Shown: positions 34,191 through 43,597 of the stretch, in pieces
How positions within the stretch are numbered: position 1 is the first letter of the stretch
How the letters are laid out: each line of letters starts with the position of its first letter
Assembly (NCBI GenBank): GCA_016931895.1
Contig: JAFGDY010000240.1
Span: 1-49,010 of the forward strand
DNA from: Anaerolineae bacterium
GTDB taxonomy: Bacteria; Chloroflexota; Anaerolineae; 4572-78; J111
DNA: 49,010 nt
Direction: 5' to 3'
Notes under the pieces: generated by a model
The model's input: only the letters and a program-made list of their open reading frames with translations
The model's database searches: none
What the model was told of the DNA's origin: nothing
Program-made: the position numbers and the translations under genes

Positions 34191-36080
34191 ATGAACAGAA
34201 AGTTTTTAGACGAGTTAAAACAAACCTACCCGGATAAATTTGCCCCGGAAAATAGAATATTCAAAAACATCCGCCGGGGCGATAGAATTTTTATCAGCAC
34301 CGCCTGCGGGGAGCCGCAATACTTGGTGCAGGCCCTCATCAACTACGTAGAATCCCATCCTTCCGCCTTTTTTGACACCGAAGTTTTCCACGTGTGGAGC
34401 CTGGGGCTGGCCCCCTACGCCGACGTTAAATTTAAGGACCACTTCCGGTATAACTCCTTTTTTGTGGGCGATAGCACCCGGTCAGCCGTTAATGAGGGTT
34501 TGGCGGATTATTCGCCCATATTTTTATCCCAAATTCCCAACCTGTTTTATCGCCGGCTGGTGCCCATTGACGTGGCCCTTATCCAAACCTCTCTGCCCGA
34601 CGCGCATGGTTATTTGAGCTTGGGCATCAGCGTAGATATTACCAAAGCCGCCGTGGAATGTGCTAACAGGGTTATTATCCAGATCAATGCCAATATGCCT
34701 CGCACCCATGGCGATAGTTACATTCACATCAAAGATGTGGATTTTGCCATTGCCCACGACGAACCCATCCTGGAATTCAAGGCTAAAGCAGAAAGTGATG
34801 AGGTGGCTCAAGAAATTGGCAGATATGTCGCCCGCCTGATTCAAGATGGAGATACTATTCAGGTTGGCTACGGCAGCATTCCCAATGCCATTATGGACAA
34901 TCTTTACGATAAAAAACACCTGGGGGTGCACACCGAACTGCTCTCCAATGGGCTGGTAAAGTTAATCAAGGCCGGTGTTGTGGATAACTCTCGTAAAACG
35001 GTCAACCGCGGCCAGACCATTGCCACCTTCTGCATGGGTTCCAGAGAAACGTATGAATTTTTACACGACAACCCCGCCGTAAAATTCAGGCGGGTAGATT
35101 ACACCAACGATCCCCTCCTGATTGCCCAGCAATACAATATGACCGCCATCAACAGCGGGTTAGAAGTTGATCTGACCGGCCAGGCCTCGGCTGAATCTAT
35201 TGGGTCAGTATTCTACAGCGGCATTGGCGGACAGGCCGATTTTATGCGCGGCGCGATTTTGGCCCCTGGCGGCAAAACTATTCTCACCTTGCCCTCTACC
35301 GCCGATAACGGCAATGTTTCCAGAATATCGCCTTTTCTCAAAGAAGGGGCCGGCGTCACCCTCAACCGGGGTGATATTCATTATATAGTCACAGAGTATG
35401 GCATTGCCTATCTGCATGGCAAAAATATCAGGGAACGGGCCATGGAGTTGATTGCCATTGCCCATCCCAAATTCAGGCCCAAATTAATTCAAGAAGCCAA
35501 ACAGTTGAACCTGATCTATCAAGATCAAGCCTTCATTCCCGGCAAACGAGGAAAATATCCCGAAGAGTTGGAAACTTATCGCACCACCAAAGGCGGGGTT
35601 GAAGTTTTCATGCGCCCGGTAAAAATTAGCGATGAGCCTCGTTTGAAAGAGTTTTTCTATGCTCTCTCGGACAAAAGTTTGTACCGCCGCTTTATGTCGG
35701 TTTTCAAAAGCATGCCCCACGAACGCCTGCAAGAATTTGTAGTGATAGATTACACCACCGATATGGTTATTCTGGGCATCATGCAGGAAGATGAAAAAGA
35801 AACTATTGTGGGGGTGGGCCAATACGGCATTCACGAACAATCCCATACCGCCGAAGCAGCCTTTGCGGTACGAGACGATTATCAAGGCCTGGGTATTGGC
35901 CGCGAGCTTGTTTCTTATCTTACGTACCTGGCCCAGCGGCAAGGTTTGCTTGGCTTTACCGCCGAAGTATTGCAAGAAAACAGGCACATGCTTTATCTCT
36001 TTGAAAGCGCGGGGTTTGACCTGGAAAAGAGAACAGAAGAAGGTGTATATCACCTGAAGATGGCTTTCAGAGGAACGTAA
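34191..36080 (+). CDS. Acetyl-CoA hydrolase/CoA-transferase fused to a C-terminal GNAT domain
   Basis: Residues 1-450 form a class I CoA-transferase of the acetyl-CoA hydrolase/4-hydroxybutyrate CoA-transferase type: VGYGSIPNAIMDNL, GVHTELLSNG (Glu249, the likely catalytic glutamate by position), NSGLEVDLTGQA and GGQADFMRGA. Residues about 470-629 form a GNAT domain with motif VRDDYQGLGIGRELVSYL and RHMLYLFESAGF. The first half would move CoA between acetate and other acyl-CoAs; the second would acetylate an amine, perhaps a metabolic enzyme lysine. Such fusions occur in several phyla; the acceptor is unknown. GGTGA precedes ATG 34191. The ADP-forming ligase gene begins 4 bp after this stop. 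Confidence 0.93.
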   Translation: MNRKFLDELKQTYPDKFAPENRIFKNIRRGDRIFISTACGEPQYLVQALINYVESHPSAFFDTEVFHVWSLGLAPYADVKFKDHFRYNSFFVGDSTRSAVNEGLADYSPIFLSQIPNLFYRRLVPIDVALIQTSLPDAHGYLSLGISVDITKAAVECANRVIIQINANMPRTHGDSYIHIKDVDFAIAHDEPILEFKAKAESDEVAQEIGRYVARLIQDGDTIQVGYGSIPNAIMDNLYDKKHLGVHTELLSNGLVKLIKAGVVDNSRKTVNRGQTIATFCMGSRETYEFLHDNPAVKFRRVDYTNDPLLIAQQYNMTAINSGLEVDLTGQASAESIGSVFYSGIGGQADFMRGAILAPGGKTILTLPSTADNGNVSRISPFLKEGAGVTLNRGDIHYIVTEYGIAYLHGKNIRERAMELIAIAHPKFRPKLIQEAKQLNLIYQDQAFIPGKRGKYPEELETYRTTKGGVEVFMRPVKISDEPRLKEFFYALSDKSLYRRFMSVFKSMPHERLQEFVVIDYTTDMVILGIMQEDEKETIVGVGQYGIHEQSHTAEAAFAVRDDYQGLGIGRELVSYLTYLAQRQGLLGFTAEVLQENRHMLYLFESAGFDLEKRTEEGVYHLKMAFRGT

Positions 36081-36084
36081 AAAG

Positions 36085-38220
36085 ATGAGTTTTAACAACC
36101 ACCTCCCTATCAAACATCTCTTCGAACCACGAGGGGTGGCCGTTATTGGCGCCTCCGCTCAAGAAAACAAAATAGGTTATACCATTGTTAAAAATATTGT
36201 AGAAGGCGGGTACACGGGGAAGGTGTATCCCATCAACCCCAAGGGCGGGGAAGTGTTGGGCTTGCCCATGTACAAAAACCTGGAAGAAGTTGACGGCGAA
36301 GTAGACGTAGCCTGCATCGCCATTCCGGCCCCCTATGTTTTTGACGTGCTCAAGGATTGCGCGGCCAAAGGCGTTAAATATTTGCCCATCATCACCTCCG
36401 GCTTTTCCGAAGTGGGCAATACCAAAGGCGAAAAACAAATTGTAGCCTACGCCCGCAAGCACAATATGGGCGTGTTAGGGCCAAACATTTTTGGCATCTA
36501 TTCCGCCGCAGTGTCGTTAGACGCCACCTTTGGCCCCGGCAATATTATGGCCGGCAACGTGGCCATTATCACCCAAAGCGGCGCCCTGGGCATTGCCATG
36601 ATTGGCAAAACCGCCACCGAAAGGATTGGCCTGTCGGCCATTGTGTCGGTGGGCAACAAGGCCGATGTGGATGAGGCCGACTTGCTGGCCTATTTGACCC
36701 AACACGAGGGCACTGAAGTTATCTTGATCTACATTGAAGGCATCAAAGAGGGCCAAAGATTTATTGAGGCGCTTAAACTGGCTACGCAAAAAAAGCCGGT
36801 GGTGGTGATCAAATCGGGCCGGTCAAAAAGAGGAGCGGTGGCGGCGGCCTCGCACACCGGCTCGCTGGCCGGGGCGGACGAAATTTTTGACGACGTAATG
36901 CGGCAGTGTGGCGTGCTCCGGGCCGAAAATTTGCAAGAAGCCTTTAGTTGGTGCAAATTTCTGGCCGATGCGCCTATCCCCCGCGGCGAAAACACCGTTA
37001 TTGTTACCAATGGCGGCGGCATTGGGGTGATGGCTACCGACGCCTGCGAAAAATATGAGGTCAAACTTTATGACGACCAGCCCACGCTCAAAGAAATTTT
37101 CTCGCTGGTAACACCCAGCTTTGGTTCCACCAAAAACCCGGTAGACATCACTGGCCAGGCTGCGCCGCAAGATTATCACGACGCCCTGGGCGCCGCCCTG
37201 CAAAACAAAGAGATCAACTCGGTGATTGCGCTATATTGCCAAACCGCTGTTTTTGACGCCGATAGTCTTTCTAATATGATTAAAACCAATTATACTAACT
37301 ACCAGGTCGGTCAAAAACCCATTATCTTTTCTATTTTGGGCGGCGAGGTAATTGAAGACAGCATTATTTCGCTCAGAAAAAAACAGGTGCCCGTATTTTC
37401 CGATGTCTACGAGGCCGTTTCATGCCTGGGCGTCACTTACAAATACCGTCGTTATCTGCGGGATTATTCCAACGAGGTTGACACGGTAGACCTGAACATC
37501 CAAACCATCGAACAAATTGCCCAAAACGCCCTGGCCGAAGGCCGTTCTTTTTTGCTGGCCCACGAAGGCCAACAGGTCATGAAAGTGGCCGGTTTGCCGG
37601 TGCCCCAAACGCGCGTGGCGCGCAGCCTGGATGAAGCGGTCCGGTATGCCGAAGAAATTGGCTACCCGGTAGTGATGAAGGTGGTTTCCAGAGACATTCT
37701 GCACAAAAGTGATGCCGGCGGCGTGGCCCTGGACCTGGACGACAAGGCCGAAGTTATTGACGCCTACCAGGCCATTATCCAAAATTGTCGCGCCTATAAT
37801 CCCCAGGCCATTATCCAGGGCGTTGAGGTGGCGGAAATGGTCAAACCCGGCACTGAAGTTATCATTGGGGCCAGAAGAGATAACGCCTTTGGCCCGGTAG
37901 TGATGTTTGGCCTGGGCGGCATCTACGTGGAAGTGATGAAAGACGTTTCTTTCAGGGCCACTCCCCTGAACCGCCAGGAAGTGATGCGCATGATCAAAGA
38001 AATCCGCTCCTATCCGCTGCTGTTGGGCGTGCGTGGCGAAGGGGCCAAGGATATTGAAGGCATTGTGGATACCATCATCAAACTGGGCGCAGTGATCCAA
38101 CAATGCCCCAGTATCACCGATATAGAAATCAACCCCTTGATGGTATACGAGCAAGGTCGCGGAACCAAAGCCGTAGATGTTCGCATTCTAGTTTCAAATG
38201 CTGAGAAAGGTGACACATAA
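36085..38220 (+). CDS. ADP-forming acetate/acyl-CoA ligase (fused alpha and beta subunits)
   Basis: The 711-residue protein joins an N-terminal CoA-binding/ligase part (residues 1-460) to a C-terminal ATP-grasp part (about 480-711). CoA-binding RGVAVIGAS, phospho-histidine site ASHTGSLAGAD (His257, equivalent to the ACD histidine), NGGGIGVMATDACEKY and the beta part with VMKVVSRDILHKSDAGGV are clear. It makes ATP from acyl-CoA and ADP, or the reverse. A Pat-type lysine acetyltransferase shares this architecture with an added GNAT, but no GNAT is attached here; instead the preceding gene carries one. It overlaps the next gene by one base (TAATG). Confidence 0.95.
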   Translation: MSFNNHLPIKHLFEPRGVAVIGASAQENKIGYTIVKNIVEGGYTGKVYPINPKGGEVLGLPMYKNLEEVDGEVDVACIAIPAPYVFDVLKDCAAKGVKYLPIITSGFSEVGNTKGEKQIVAYARKHNMGVLGPNIFGIYSAAVSLDATFGPGNIMAGNVAIITQSGALGIAMIGKTATERIGLSAIVSVGNKADVDEADLLAYLTQHEGTEVILIYIEGIKEGQRFIEALKLATQKKPVVVIKSGRSKRGAVAAASHTGSLAGADEIFDDVMRQCGVLRAENLQEAFSWCKFLADAPIPRGENTVIVTNGGGIGVMATDACEKYEVKLYDDQPTLKEIFSLVTPSFGSTKNPVDITGQAAPQDYHDALGAALQNKEINSVIALYCQTAVFDADSLSNMIKTNYTNYQVGQKPIIFSILGGEVIEDSIISLRKKQVPVFSDVYEAVSCLGVTYKYRRYLRDYSNEVDTVDLNIQTIEQIAQNALAEGRSFLLAHEGQQVMKVAGLPVPQTRVARSLDEAVRYAEEIGYPVVMKVVSRDILHKSDAGGVALDLDDKAEVIDAYQAIIQNCRAYNPQAIIQGVEVAEMVKPGTEVIIGARRDNAFGPVVMFGLGGIYVEVMKDVSFRATPLNRQEVMRMIKEIRSYPLLLGVRGEGAKDIEGIVDTIIKLGAVIQQCPSITDIEINPLMVYEQGRGTKAVDVRILVSNAEKGDT

Positions 38221-39257
38221 TGGATAAGCTAATTATTGCCTCAACAAGTCAAAATGCCGGAAAAACCAGCCTGATTGTGGGCCTGGCTAAAGCATTGCGC
38301 AAAAAATTTGGTTACATGAAACCCCTGGGCGATAGGTTGCTCTATCGTAAAAAACAACTCTGGGATTACGACTCGGCCCTGGTTACGAATATCTTTGGCT
38401 TAACCGATGACCCCATACACATGAGCCTGGGCTTTGATCACTCCAAACTAAGATACATGTATGACGAGGCGGCCACCAAAGAAAAGCTGCTTGAAGCCGT
38501 GGAGAGTATTGGCCAGGACAAAGAACTACTTTTTATTGAAGACAGCAAAGATATTGCCTACGGCATCTCCGTTTATCTTGACGCCATCTCTCTGGCCGAG
38601 TATACCGGCGCTAAACTTATTGTTGTGGTCAGCGGTGATGAAGCGGCCATTTTTGACGACATCACGTTCATCACCAAACACATAGACATCAGCCGGGTTA
38701 ATTTTGGCGGGGTTATTGTTAACAAACTGCACGACCTGGAAAACTTTGAAGAAACATACCTGCTTGATATTGAAGAGATGGGCATCAAGGTAGTGGGCAT
38801 GGTGCCCTATGAGGCCAGGCTAACCTATTTTGCCATTGACTACCTGGCCGAGTATCTGTTTGCCAAAGTGGTTGCCGGCGAGGGCGGAGTGACCAACGTG
38901 GTTCAGAACGTTTTTGTGGGAGCGGCTTCGGTTAACGCCGCCCTGAGAAGCCCGGTGCTCAAAAAAGAAAAAAGCCTGGCCATCACCAGCGGCGACAGAA
39001 CCGATATGATTCTGGCCGCTTTAGAAAGCGATGTGGTGGGTATGATTTTAACCAACAACATCCTGCCGCCGCCCAACATCATCGCCAAAGCCTCCGCCCG
39101 CAACGTGCCTTTGTTGCTGGTTTCCGCCGACACGTACGAAATAGCCCGCAAAATGGATAATCTGCAACCGCTCCTGACCAAAGATGATGCCGTAAAGATT
39201 GAGCTGCTGGAGCAGTTGGTTAAAGAACACGTGAATTTGGCCGAAATAACGGGCTAA
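38220..39257 (+). CDS. P-loop and DRTGG domain protein (phosphotransacetylase N-terminal-like)
   Basis: The 345-residue protein has a BioD-like P-loop (STSQNAGKTSLI, residues 8-19), a dethiobiotin-synthetase fold to about 210, and a DRTGG domain with ITSGDRTDMILAALES at 252-267 that normally binds nucleotides or is regulatory. It corresponds to the N-terminal half of long phosphotransacetylases but lacks the catalytic PTA half. ATG 38220 overlaps the ligase stop by one base, indicating tight coupling. A sensor or regulator of acetyl-CoA/acetate flux is inferred. A strong terminator follows 19 bp after the stop. Confidence 0.9.
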   Translation: MDKLIIASTSQNAGKTSLIVGLAKALRKKFGYMKPLGDRLLYRKKQLWDYDSALVTNIFGLTDDPIHMSLGFDHSKLRYMYDEAATKEKLLEAVESIGQDKELLFIEDSKDIAYGISVYLDAISLAEYTGAKLIVVVSGDEAAIFDDITFITKHIDISRVNFGGVIVNKLHDLENFEETYLLDIEEMGIKVVGMVPYEARLTYFAIDYLAEYLFAKVVAGEGGVTNVVQNVFVGAASVNAALRSPVLKKEKSLAITSGDRTDMILAALESDVVGMILTNNILPPPNIIAKASARNVPLLLVSADTYEIARKMDNLQPLLTKDDAVKIELLEQLVKEHVNLAEITG

Positions 39258-39275
39258 ATATTGAACACCTGCCCA

Positions 39276-39314
39276 ACACAAGGCCCGACAAATCGTCGGG
39301 CCTTGTGTTTTTTT
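39276..39314 (+). terminator. Strong Rho-independent terminator of the acyl-CoA operon
   Basis: A 14-bp perfect stem ACACAAGGCCCGAC / GTCGGGCCTTGTGT with a 5-base loop is followed by a run of eight T. Confidence 0.95.
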
Positions 39315-39332
39315 GTCTTTGTGTAGGATTGA

Positions 39333-39365
39333 ACACCTGACAGGTTTTTGAAACCTGTCAGGTGT
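39333..39365. repeat. Perfect 15-bp hairpin repeat
   Basis: ACACCTGACAGGTTT (39333-39347), loop TTG, AAACCTGTCAGGTGT (39351-39365). The same CCTGACAGGTTT...AAACCTGTCAGG form is known as a dispersed repeat in cyanobacteria and Chloroflexota. Its left edge repeats the word ATTGAACACCTG also found at about 39260. Confidence 0.7.
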
Positions 39366-39418
39366 GGCCCCCTCGCAGCGACAGCTCGCTCCAAAATCCG
39401 AACACGCCCGCTCCACGC

Positions 39419-39447
39419 TTGATTGTAGATTTTGCTTATGTTATAAT
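39419..39447 (+). promoter_or_regulatory. Promoter of the helicase operon
   Basis: TTGATT (39419-39424) and a perfect TATAAT (39442-39447) are spaced by 17 bases. Transcription would start about 25 bp before the Shine-Dalgarno-preceded ATG at 39479. Confidence 0.75.
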
Positions 39448-39478
39448 CCTTAATTGACTTGGACGAGGAGTAAACTTA

Positions 39479-42400
39479 ATGCACGTATTACACGCCCATT
39501 GGCATTTTCCCACCGCCCCCACCGAAAGCGGGGGGATGCTTTTTTGGGCGGAAACCTCTGAAACTGAATTAATTCCCAAAAAAGGCAAAAGAAGCAAAGC
39601 CGCCCGGCCCCATCCCTTTTGCGCCGATCCCGAAATCACCACCCGCCTGCTGCATACTTTTAAGTTGGCAGCAGATGTGAGCCAGATCAATTGGGTCAAT
39701 CTTCTGCTGCCCACCCGCAAAGCCAATCCCCTGCCTTCGCCCCAATTGGCGCACAATTGGGATCTTGACAACGACATTTTGCCCACCTTAACCGCATGGA
39801 CCGTCGCCGGGGCCTGGCTGTCGCCGGTTGATGCATTCCGATTGCTCACCGGCCTGCCCGCGCCGCAAGATTTGCCGCCGGCCCTGGCCCTGGGTAGCGA
39901 ATTACGTTACTGGCAAACGGCGGCCAACCTGGTGCTGGAAACCCTGGCCCAGCAAAAATTTTTGCCCGTGCTGGCCCAACCCGACCCCGCCCGCCTCGCC
40001 TATGACGCCCGCTGGCTGCCCGTGCTGGATGGTCCCCAGGATGGGCCACGGCTGGCCCGTTTATTGGAAGCTATGCCGCCACTCTGCCGGGCCGAAGCGG
40101 AAACGTCCGAAACTGCGCCCTCTCCCCGCGCCGTTCTGGAGACCTTTCTTAACACCACCACCGATGCCCTGGCCCGCCGCTGGGGAGGCGCTTCGCCGGC
40201 CGTCTTGCCATACCGGGAGGACGAAGCGGCTTATAGCTGGTTGAACGCCCTGTTCACGGCCGACCCGCGTTTGAGCGGCTCGGCGGCCCAACTCAAACGC
40301 CTGCGCCAAAGCCATCAACTCTGGCTGCGCAACCTGCACGTAGCGGGCGACAAAACCTTCCGGGTGGCGTTTCGGCTGGAAGCGCCCGCGCAGCAAAGCC
40401 GGGAAGCCGCCCGCAAAAACTGGCAGCTCCATTACCTGCTCCAGGCCCGCGACGACCCCAGCCTGCTGGTCCCGGCCCCCCAGGTGTGGCAAACCAGGGG
40501 CAGCGTGCTCAAGGCCCTCAATCGCCGTTTTGAGCAGCCGCAGGAAAAACTGCTGGCCGGGCTGGGCCACGCCGCGCGCTTGTTTGAGCCGCTGCGGGCC
40601 GGGCTGAAAACGGCCAAACCCGTGGCCCTGTCTATGTCTGGCCAGGAAGCGTTTGACTTTTTGCGCGAAAGCGCGCCCCTGCTGGAAGCCAGCGGTTTTG
40701 GCGTGCTGGTGCCGCCCTGGTGGAACAAGCCGGGCACGCGCCTGGGCGTCCGCCTTAAAATGGCCTCGCCCAAAGGTCCTCCCGCCGACGCCGTTCCCAA
40801 GAGCAAAATGACGTTTGACAATCTTATCCGCTACCAATGGGAATTATCCATTGGCAATACCACCCTCACCCGCGAAGAGTTTGACGCGCTGGTGGCGCTC
40901 AAATCGCCGCTGGTGCAAATTCGCGGCCAGTGGGTGCAGCTAGACCCGGAACAAATTGAAGCGGCCATCCAATTTTGGAAAAAGCAGAACCTTGAGGCGG
41001 AAGTCAATATGCAAGACGCCCTGCGCATGGGCCTGGGCGCCACCGACGCCATCAACGGTCTGCCGGTAGAGGGGGTTGAATTTGAGGGCTGGCTCAAAGA
41101 GTGGATGGAGCGTTTCACTGGCCAGGAAAAACTGGCCGAACTGCCGCAACCCCAGGGCCTACAGGGCCAACTGCGCCCCTATCAGCGTTACGGCTATTCC
41201 TGGCTTGATTTTCTGCGGCGCTGGGGCATGGGGGCCTGCCTGGCCGACGATATGGGTTTAGGCAAAACCATTCAAACCATTGCCGTGCTGCTGCGGGAAA
41301 AAGAAACGGTTGGCTCACTGCCCGGGCCGGCGCTGCTGGTCTGCCCCACCTCGGTGGTGGCTAACTGGGAACGGGAAGTGCATCGTTTTGCCCCGGCCCT
41401 GACCACGCTGGTTCACCAGGGCGGCGACCGGCTGCGCGACGCCGCCTTTGTTGAGCAGGCCAATGCCACCGATATGGTGCTGACCAGTTACGCCATTGCC
41501 CGCCGCGATGCCGAGACCATGCAAAAGGTCAACTGGTTTGGCGTGGTCTTGGATGAAGCCCAAAACATCAAAAACCCCGAGGCCAAACAAACCCGCGCCA
41601 TTCGCCAACTGCCGGGCCAATTCCGCATGGCCCTGACCGGCACGCCGGTGGAAAACCGGCTGTCGGAGTTATGGTCTATTATGCATTTTCTCAACCCTGG
41701 CTATCTTGGCTCGCGGCAGCACTTTAGGCAAAATTTTAGCCTGCCCATTGAGCGTTACGGCGATGAAGACGCGGCCCAACGCCTGCGCCACATGGTTTCG
41801 CCCTTTATCATGCGCCGGGTTAAAACCGATCCCACCGTTATCCAAGATTTGCCCGACAAGCAGGAAATGAAGGTGTATTGCAACTTGAGCGAGGAGCAGG
41901 CCACGCTTTACGAGTCCGTGGTGCAGCAATCTATGCAGGAAGTGGCGGAGGCCGACGGCATCCAGCGCAAAGGGTTGGTTTTGAGCATGCTGATGCAGCT
42001 TAAACAAATCTGCAACCACCCGGCCCAATATTTGCACCAGGTGGGCGAGGGCGCGTTATTAGATGTGACCAAAGAAACGGACCGCAGCGGCAAACTGGCC
42101 CGCCTGGCCGAGATGTTGGAAGAGGCCGTTTCGGTGGGGGATCGGGTGTTGATCTTTAGCCAATTTTCCGAAATGGGCCAGTTCCTCAAACAACATCTAC
42201 AGGAACGCTTGGGCGTGTCCACCCTATTTTTGCATGGCGGTGTGCCGGCCCCTAAACGGGCGGCCATGGTCGGCCGGTTCCAGGAAGACCCGCACGGCCC
42301 GCCCATTTTTATTTTATCGCTAAAAGCCGGCGGCACCGGCCTGAACCTGACCCGGGCCAACCACGTGTTCCATTTTGACCGCTGGTGGAATCCGGCCGTG

Positions 42401-42616
42401 GAAGACCAGGCCACCGACCGGGCCTTTCGCATTGGCCAGACGCGCAACGTGCAGGTGCATAAATTCATCTGCGCGGGCACCATGGAAGAGATGATTGACA
42501 ACATGATTGAAAGCAAAAAAGCCCTGGCCCAAAGCATTGTGGGTGGTGGCGAAAATTGGCTCACCGAGTTGTCTACCACGGAACTGCGCGATCTGGTGAC
42601 GCTGCGGCGAGGATAA
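39479..42616 (+). CDS. SNF2-family DEAD/DEAH-box helicase (SNF2 N-terminal-associated domain)
   Basis: The 1045-residue protein has a long N-terminal region (1-420), a SNF2-associated bacterial domain (about 430-550: MTFDNLIRYQWELSIGNTTL), then a SNF2 ATPase: Walker A DDMGLGKTIQT near 590, DEAQNIKNPEAKQTRAIRQL near 690, LTGTPVENRLSELWSIMHFL, and a C-terminal RecA lobe with QFSEMGQFLK, ALKAGGTGLNLT-like and DQATDRAFRIGQT near 975. It would move or remodel nucleic acid or protein-nucleic-acid complexes. GAGGAG precedes ATG 39479. It is the first gene of a five-gene operon; the next genes are a SWIM-finger protein and a helicase-associated protein. Confidence 0.95.
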   Translation: MHVLHAHWHFPTAPTESGGMLFWAETSETELIPKKGKRSKAARPHPFCADPEITTRLLHTFKLAADVSQINWVNLLLPTRKANPLPSPQLAHNWDLDNDILPTLTAWTVAGAWLSPVDAFRLLTGLPAPQDLPPALALGSELRYWQTAANLVLETLAQQKFLPVLAQPDPARLAYDARWLPVLDGPQDGPRLARLLEAMPPLCRAEAETSETAPSPRAVLETFLNTTTDALARRWGGASPAVLPYREDEAAYSWLNALFTADPRLSGSAAQLKRLRQSHQLWLRNLHVAGDKTFRVAFRLEAPAQQSREAARKNWQLHYLLQARDDPSLLVPAPQVWQTRGSVLKALNRRFEQPQEKLLAGLGHAARLFEPLRAGLKTAKPVALSMSGQEAFDFLRESAPLLEASGFGVLVPPWWNKPGTRLGVRLKMASPKGPPADAVPKSKMTFDNLIRYQWELSIGNTTLTREEFDALVALKSPLVQIRGQWVQLDPEQIEAAIQFWKKQNLEAEVNMQDALRMGLGATDAINGLPVEGVEFEGWLKEWMERFTGQEKLAELPQPQGLQGQLRPYQRYGYSWLDFLRRWGMGACLADDMGLGKTIQTIAVLLREKETVGSLPGPALLVCPTSVVANWEREVHRFAPALTTLVHQGGDRLRDAAFVEQANATDMVLTSYAIARRDAETMQKVNWFGVVLDEAQNIKNPEAKQTRAIRQLPGQFRMALTGTPVENRLSELWSIMHFLNPGYLGSRQHFRQNFSLPIERYGDEDAAQRLRHMVSPFIMRRVKTDPTVIQDLPDKQEMKVYCNLSEEQATLYESVVQQSMQEVAEADGIQRKGLVLSMLMQLKQICNHPAQYLHQVGEGALLDVTKETDRSGKLARLAEMLEEAVSVGDRVLIFSQFSEMGQFLKQHLQERLGVSTLFLHGGVPAPKRAAMVGRFQEDPHGPPIFILSLKAGGTGLNLTRANHVFHFDRWWNPAVEDQATDRAFRIGQTRNVQVHKFICAGTMEEMIDNMIESKKALAQSIVGGGENWLTELSTTELRDLVTLRRG

Positions 42617-42673
42617 ATTGACCGCCGACCGCCAAGGCCGATACTTCAGCGGCCGTTTGGAAGGAAGTGTTCA

Positions 42674-43561
42674 ATGAGTCGTTATTACAATTATTACAGT
42701 TATTTCAAACCCAGCCAGCCCATCGAAACCGACCAGGGCATCAAGGCCCGCAGCAAACGGGGCGATTTTGCCAAAAATTGGTGGGCCAACCGCTGGATCA
42801 AGTCGCTGGAAAAATTGGTGGATGCCGGGCGGCTGCGCCGGGGGCGCACTTACGCCCGCAAAGGCCAGGTGCTTTCTATAGAAGAAAGCAAAAGCGGCAT
42901 CGAGGCCAAAGTGCAGGGGTCGCGCAAAAGGCCCTATAAAGTGACCATCAACATTGACCACCTGACCGATAGGCAGTGGGAACAGGTTATTGACGCGCTG
43001 GCCGAGCAGGCCATTTTTACGGCCCAACTGCTGGCCGGGGAGATGCCAGACGAAGTTGAACAGGCTTTTCGGGCGGCCAGGGTAAGCCTGTTCCCTGAAA
43101 CCGAAGTGGAGTTGATGACCAACTGTAGTTGCCCGGATTGGGCCAACCCTTGCAAACACGTGGCCGCAGTGCATTATATTTTGGGCGAGCAGTTTGATGA
43201 AGACCCTTTTTTGCTCTTCCGGCTGCGGGGCCGCACCCAGGAGCAAATTCTGGCCGCGCTGCGGGCGCATCGCGCCGAAACGCTTGGCCCGGAAGATGAG
43301 CCGGAGGAAATGGCCGAAGTGACCGTTCCGCTGAATGAAACCGTTGAAAATTTCTGGGACATAGGCCAGCCCTGGCCCCATTTTAAAACCACCATCAAAC
43401 CGCCGGTGGCTGAATTTCCCATCCTCAAACGTTTGGGGCAGCCCAACTTTTTAGACGAAGACTTGCTCAAAATCCTCGGCCCCGCTTACCGGGCAATTAC
43501 CCAGGCGGCGATGAAGGCTGCTTTTGGTGAACAGGTCCCAAATATTGATAGGGAAGACTAA
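42674..43561 (+). CDS. SWIM zinc-finger protein
   Basis: The 295-residue protein has a SWIM finger at residues 151-162 (CxC-x6-CxH: CSCPDWANPCKH), which in this family binds nucleic acid or proteins. The N-terminal block FAKNWWANRWIKSLEKL with GRTYARKGQVLSIEESKSGI is typical of SWIM proteins that accompany SNF2 helicases in bacteria and archaea. The rest is helical, with no enzymatic motif. GGAAGGA before ATG 42674. Gene spacing of 57 bp to the helicase supports a functional pair. Confidence 0.92.
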   Translation: MSRYYNYYSYFKPSQPIETDQGIKARSKRGDFAKNWWANRWIKSLEKLVDAGRLRRGRTYARKGQVLSIEESKSGIEAKVQGSRKRPYKVTINIDHLTDRQWEQVIDALAEQAIFTAQLLAGEMPDEVEQAFRAARVSLFPETEVELMTNCSCPDWANPCKHVAAVHYILGEQFDEDPFLLFRLRGRTQEQILAALRAHRAETLGPEDEPEEMAEVTVPLNETVENFWDIGQPWPHFKTTIKPPVAEFPILKRLGQPNFLDEDLLKILGPAYRAITQAAMKAAFGEQVPNIDRED

Positions 43562-43597
43562 AAGGCCCACAACCTTTAGAGGTGGGGTTTTTGCAAG

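Noticed and set aside
35484-36113. Minus-strand open frame of 209 codons opposite the GNAT part of the CoA-transferase fusion
   Set aside because: No start signal or motif; the plus-strand GNAT motif is clear.
40061-40837. Long minus-strand open frame opposite the helicase gene (258 codons)
   Set aside because: Antisense shadow of a GC-rich gene with strong domain evidence on the plus strand; the translation has no recognisable motif.
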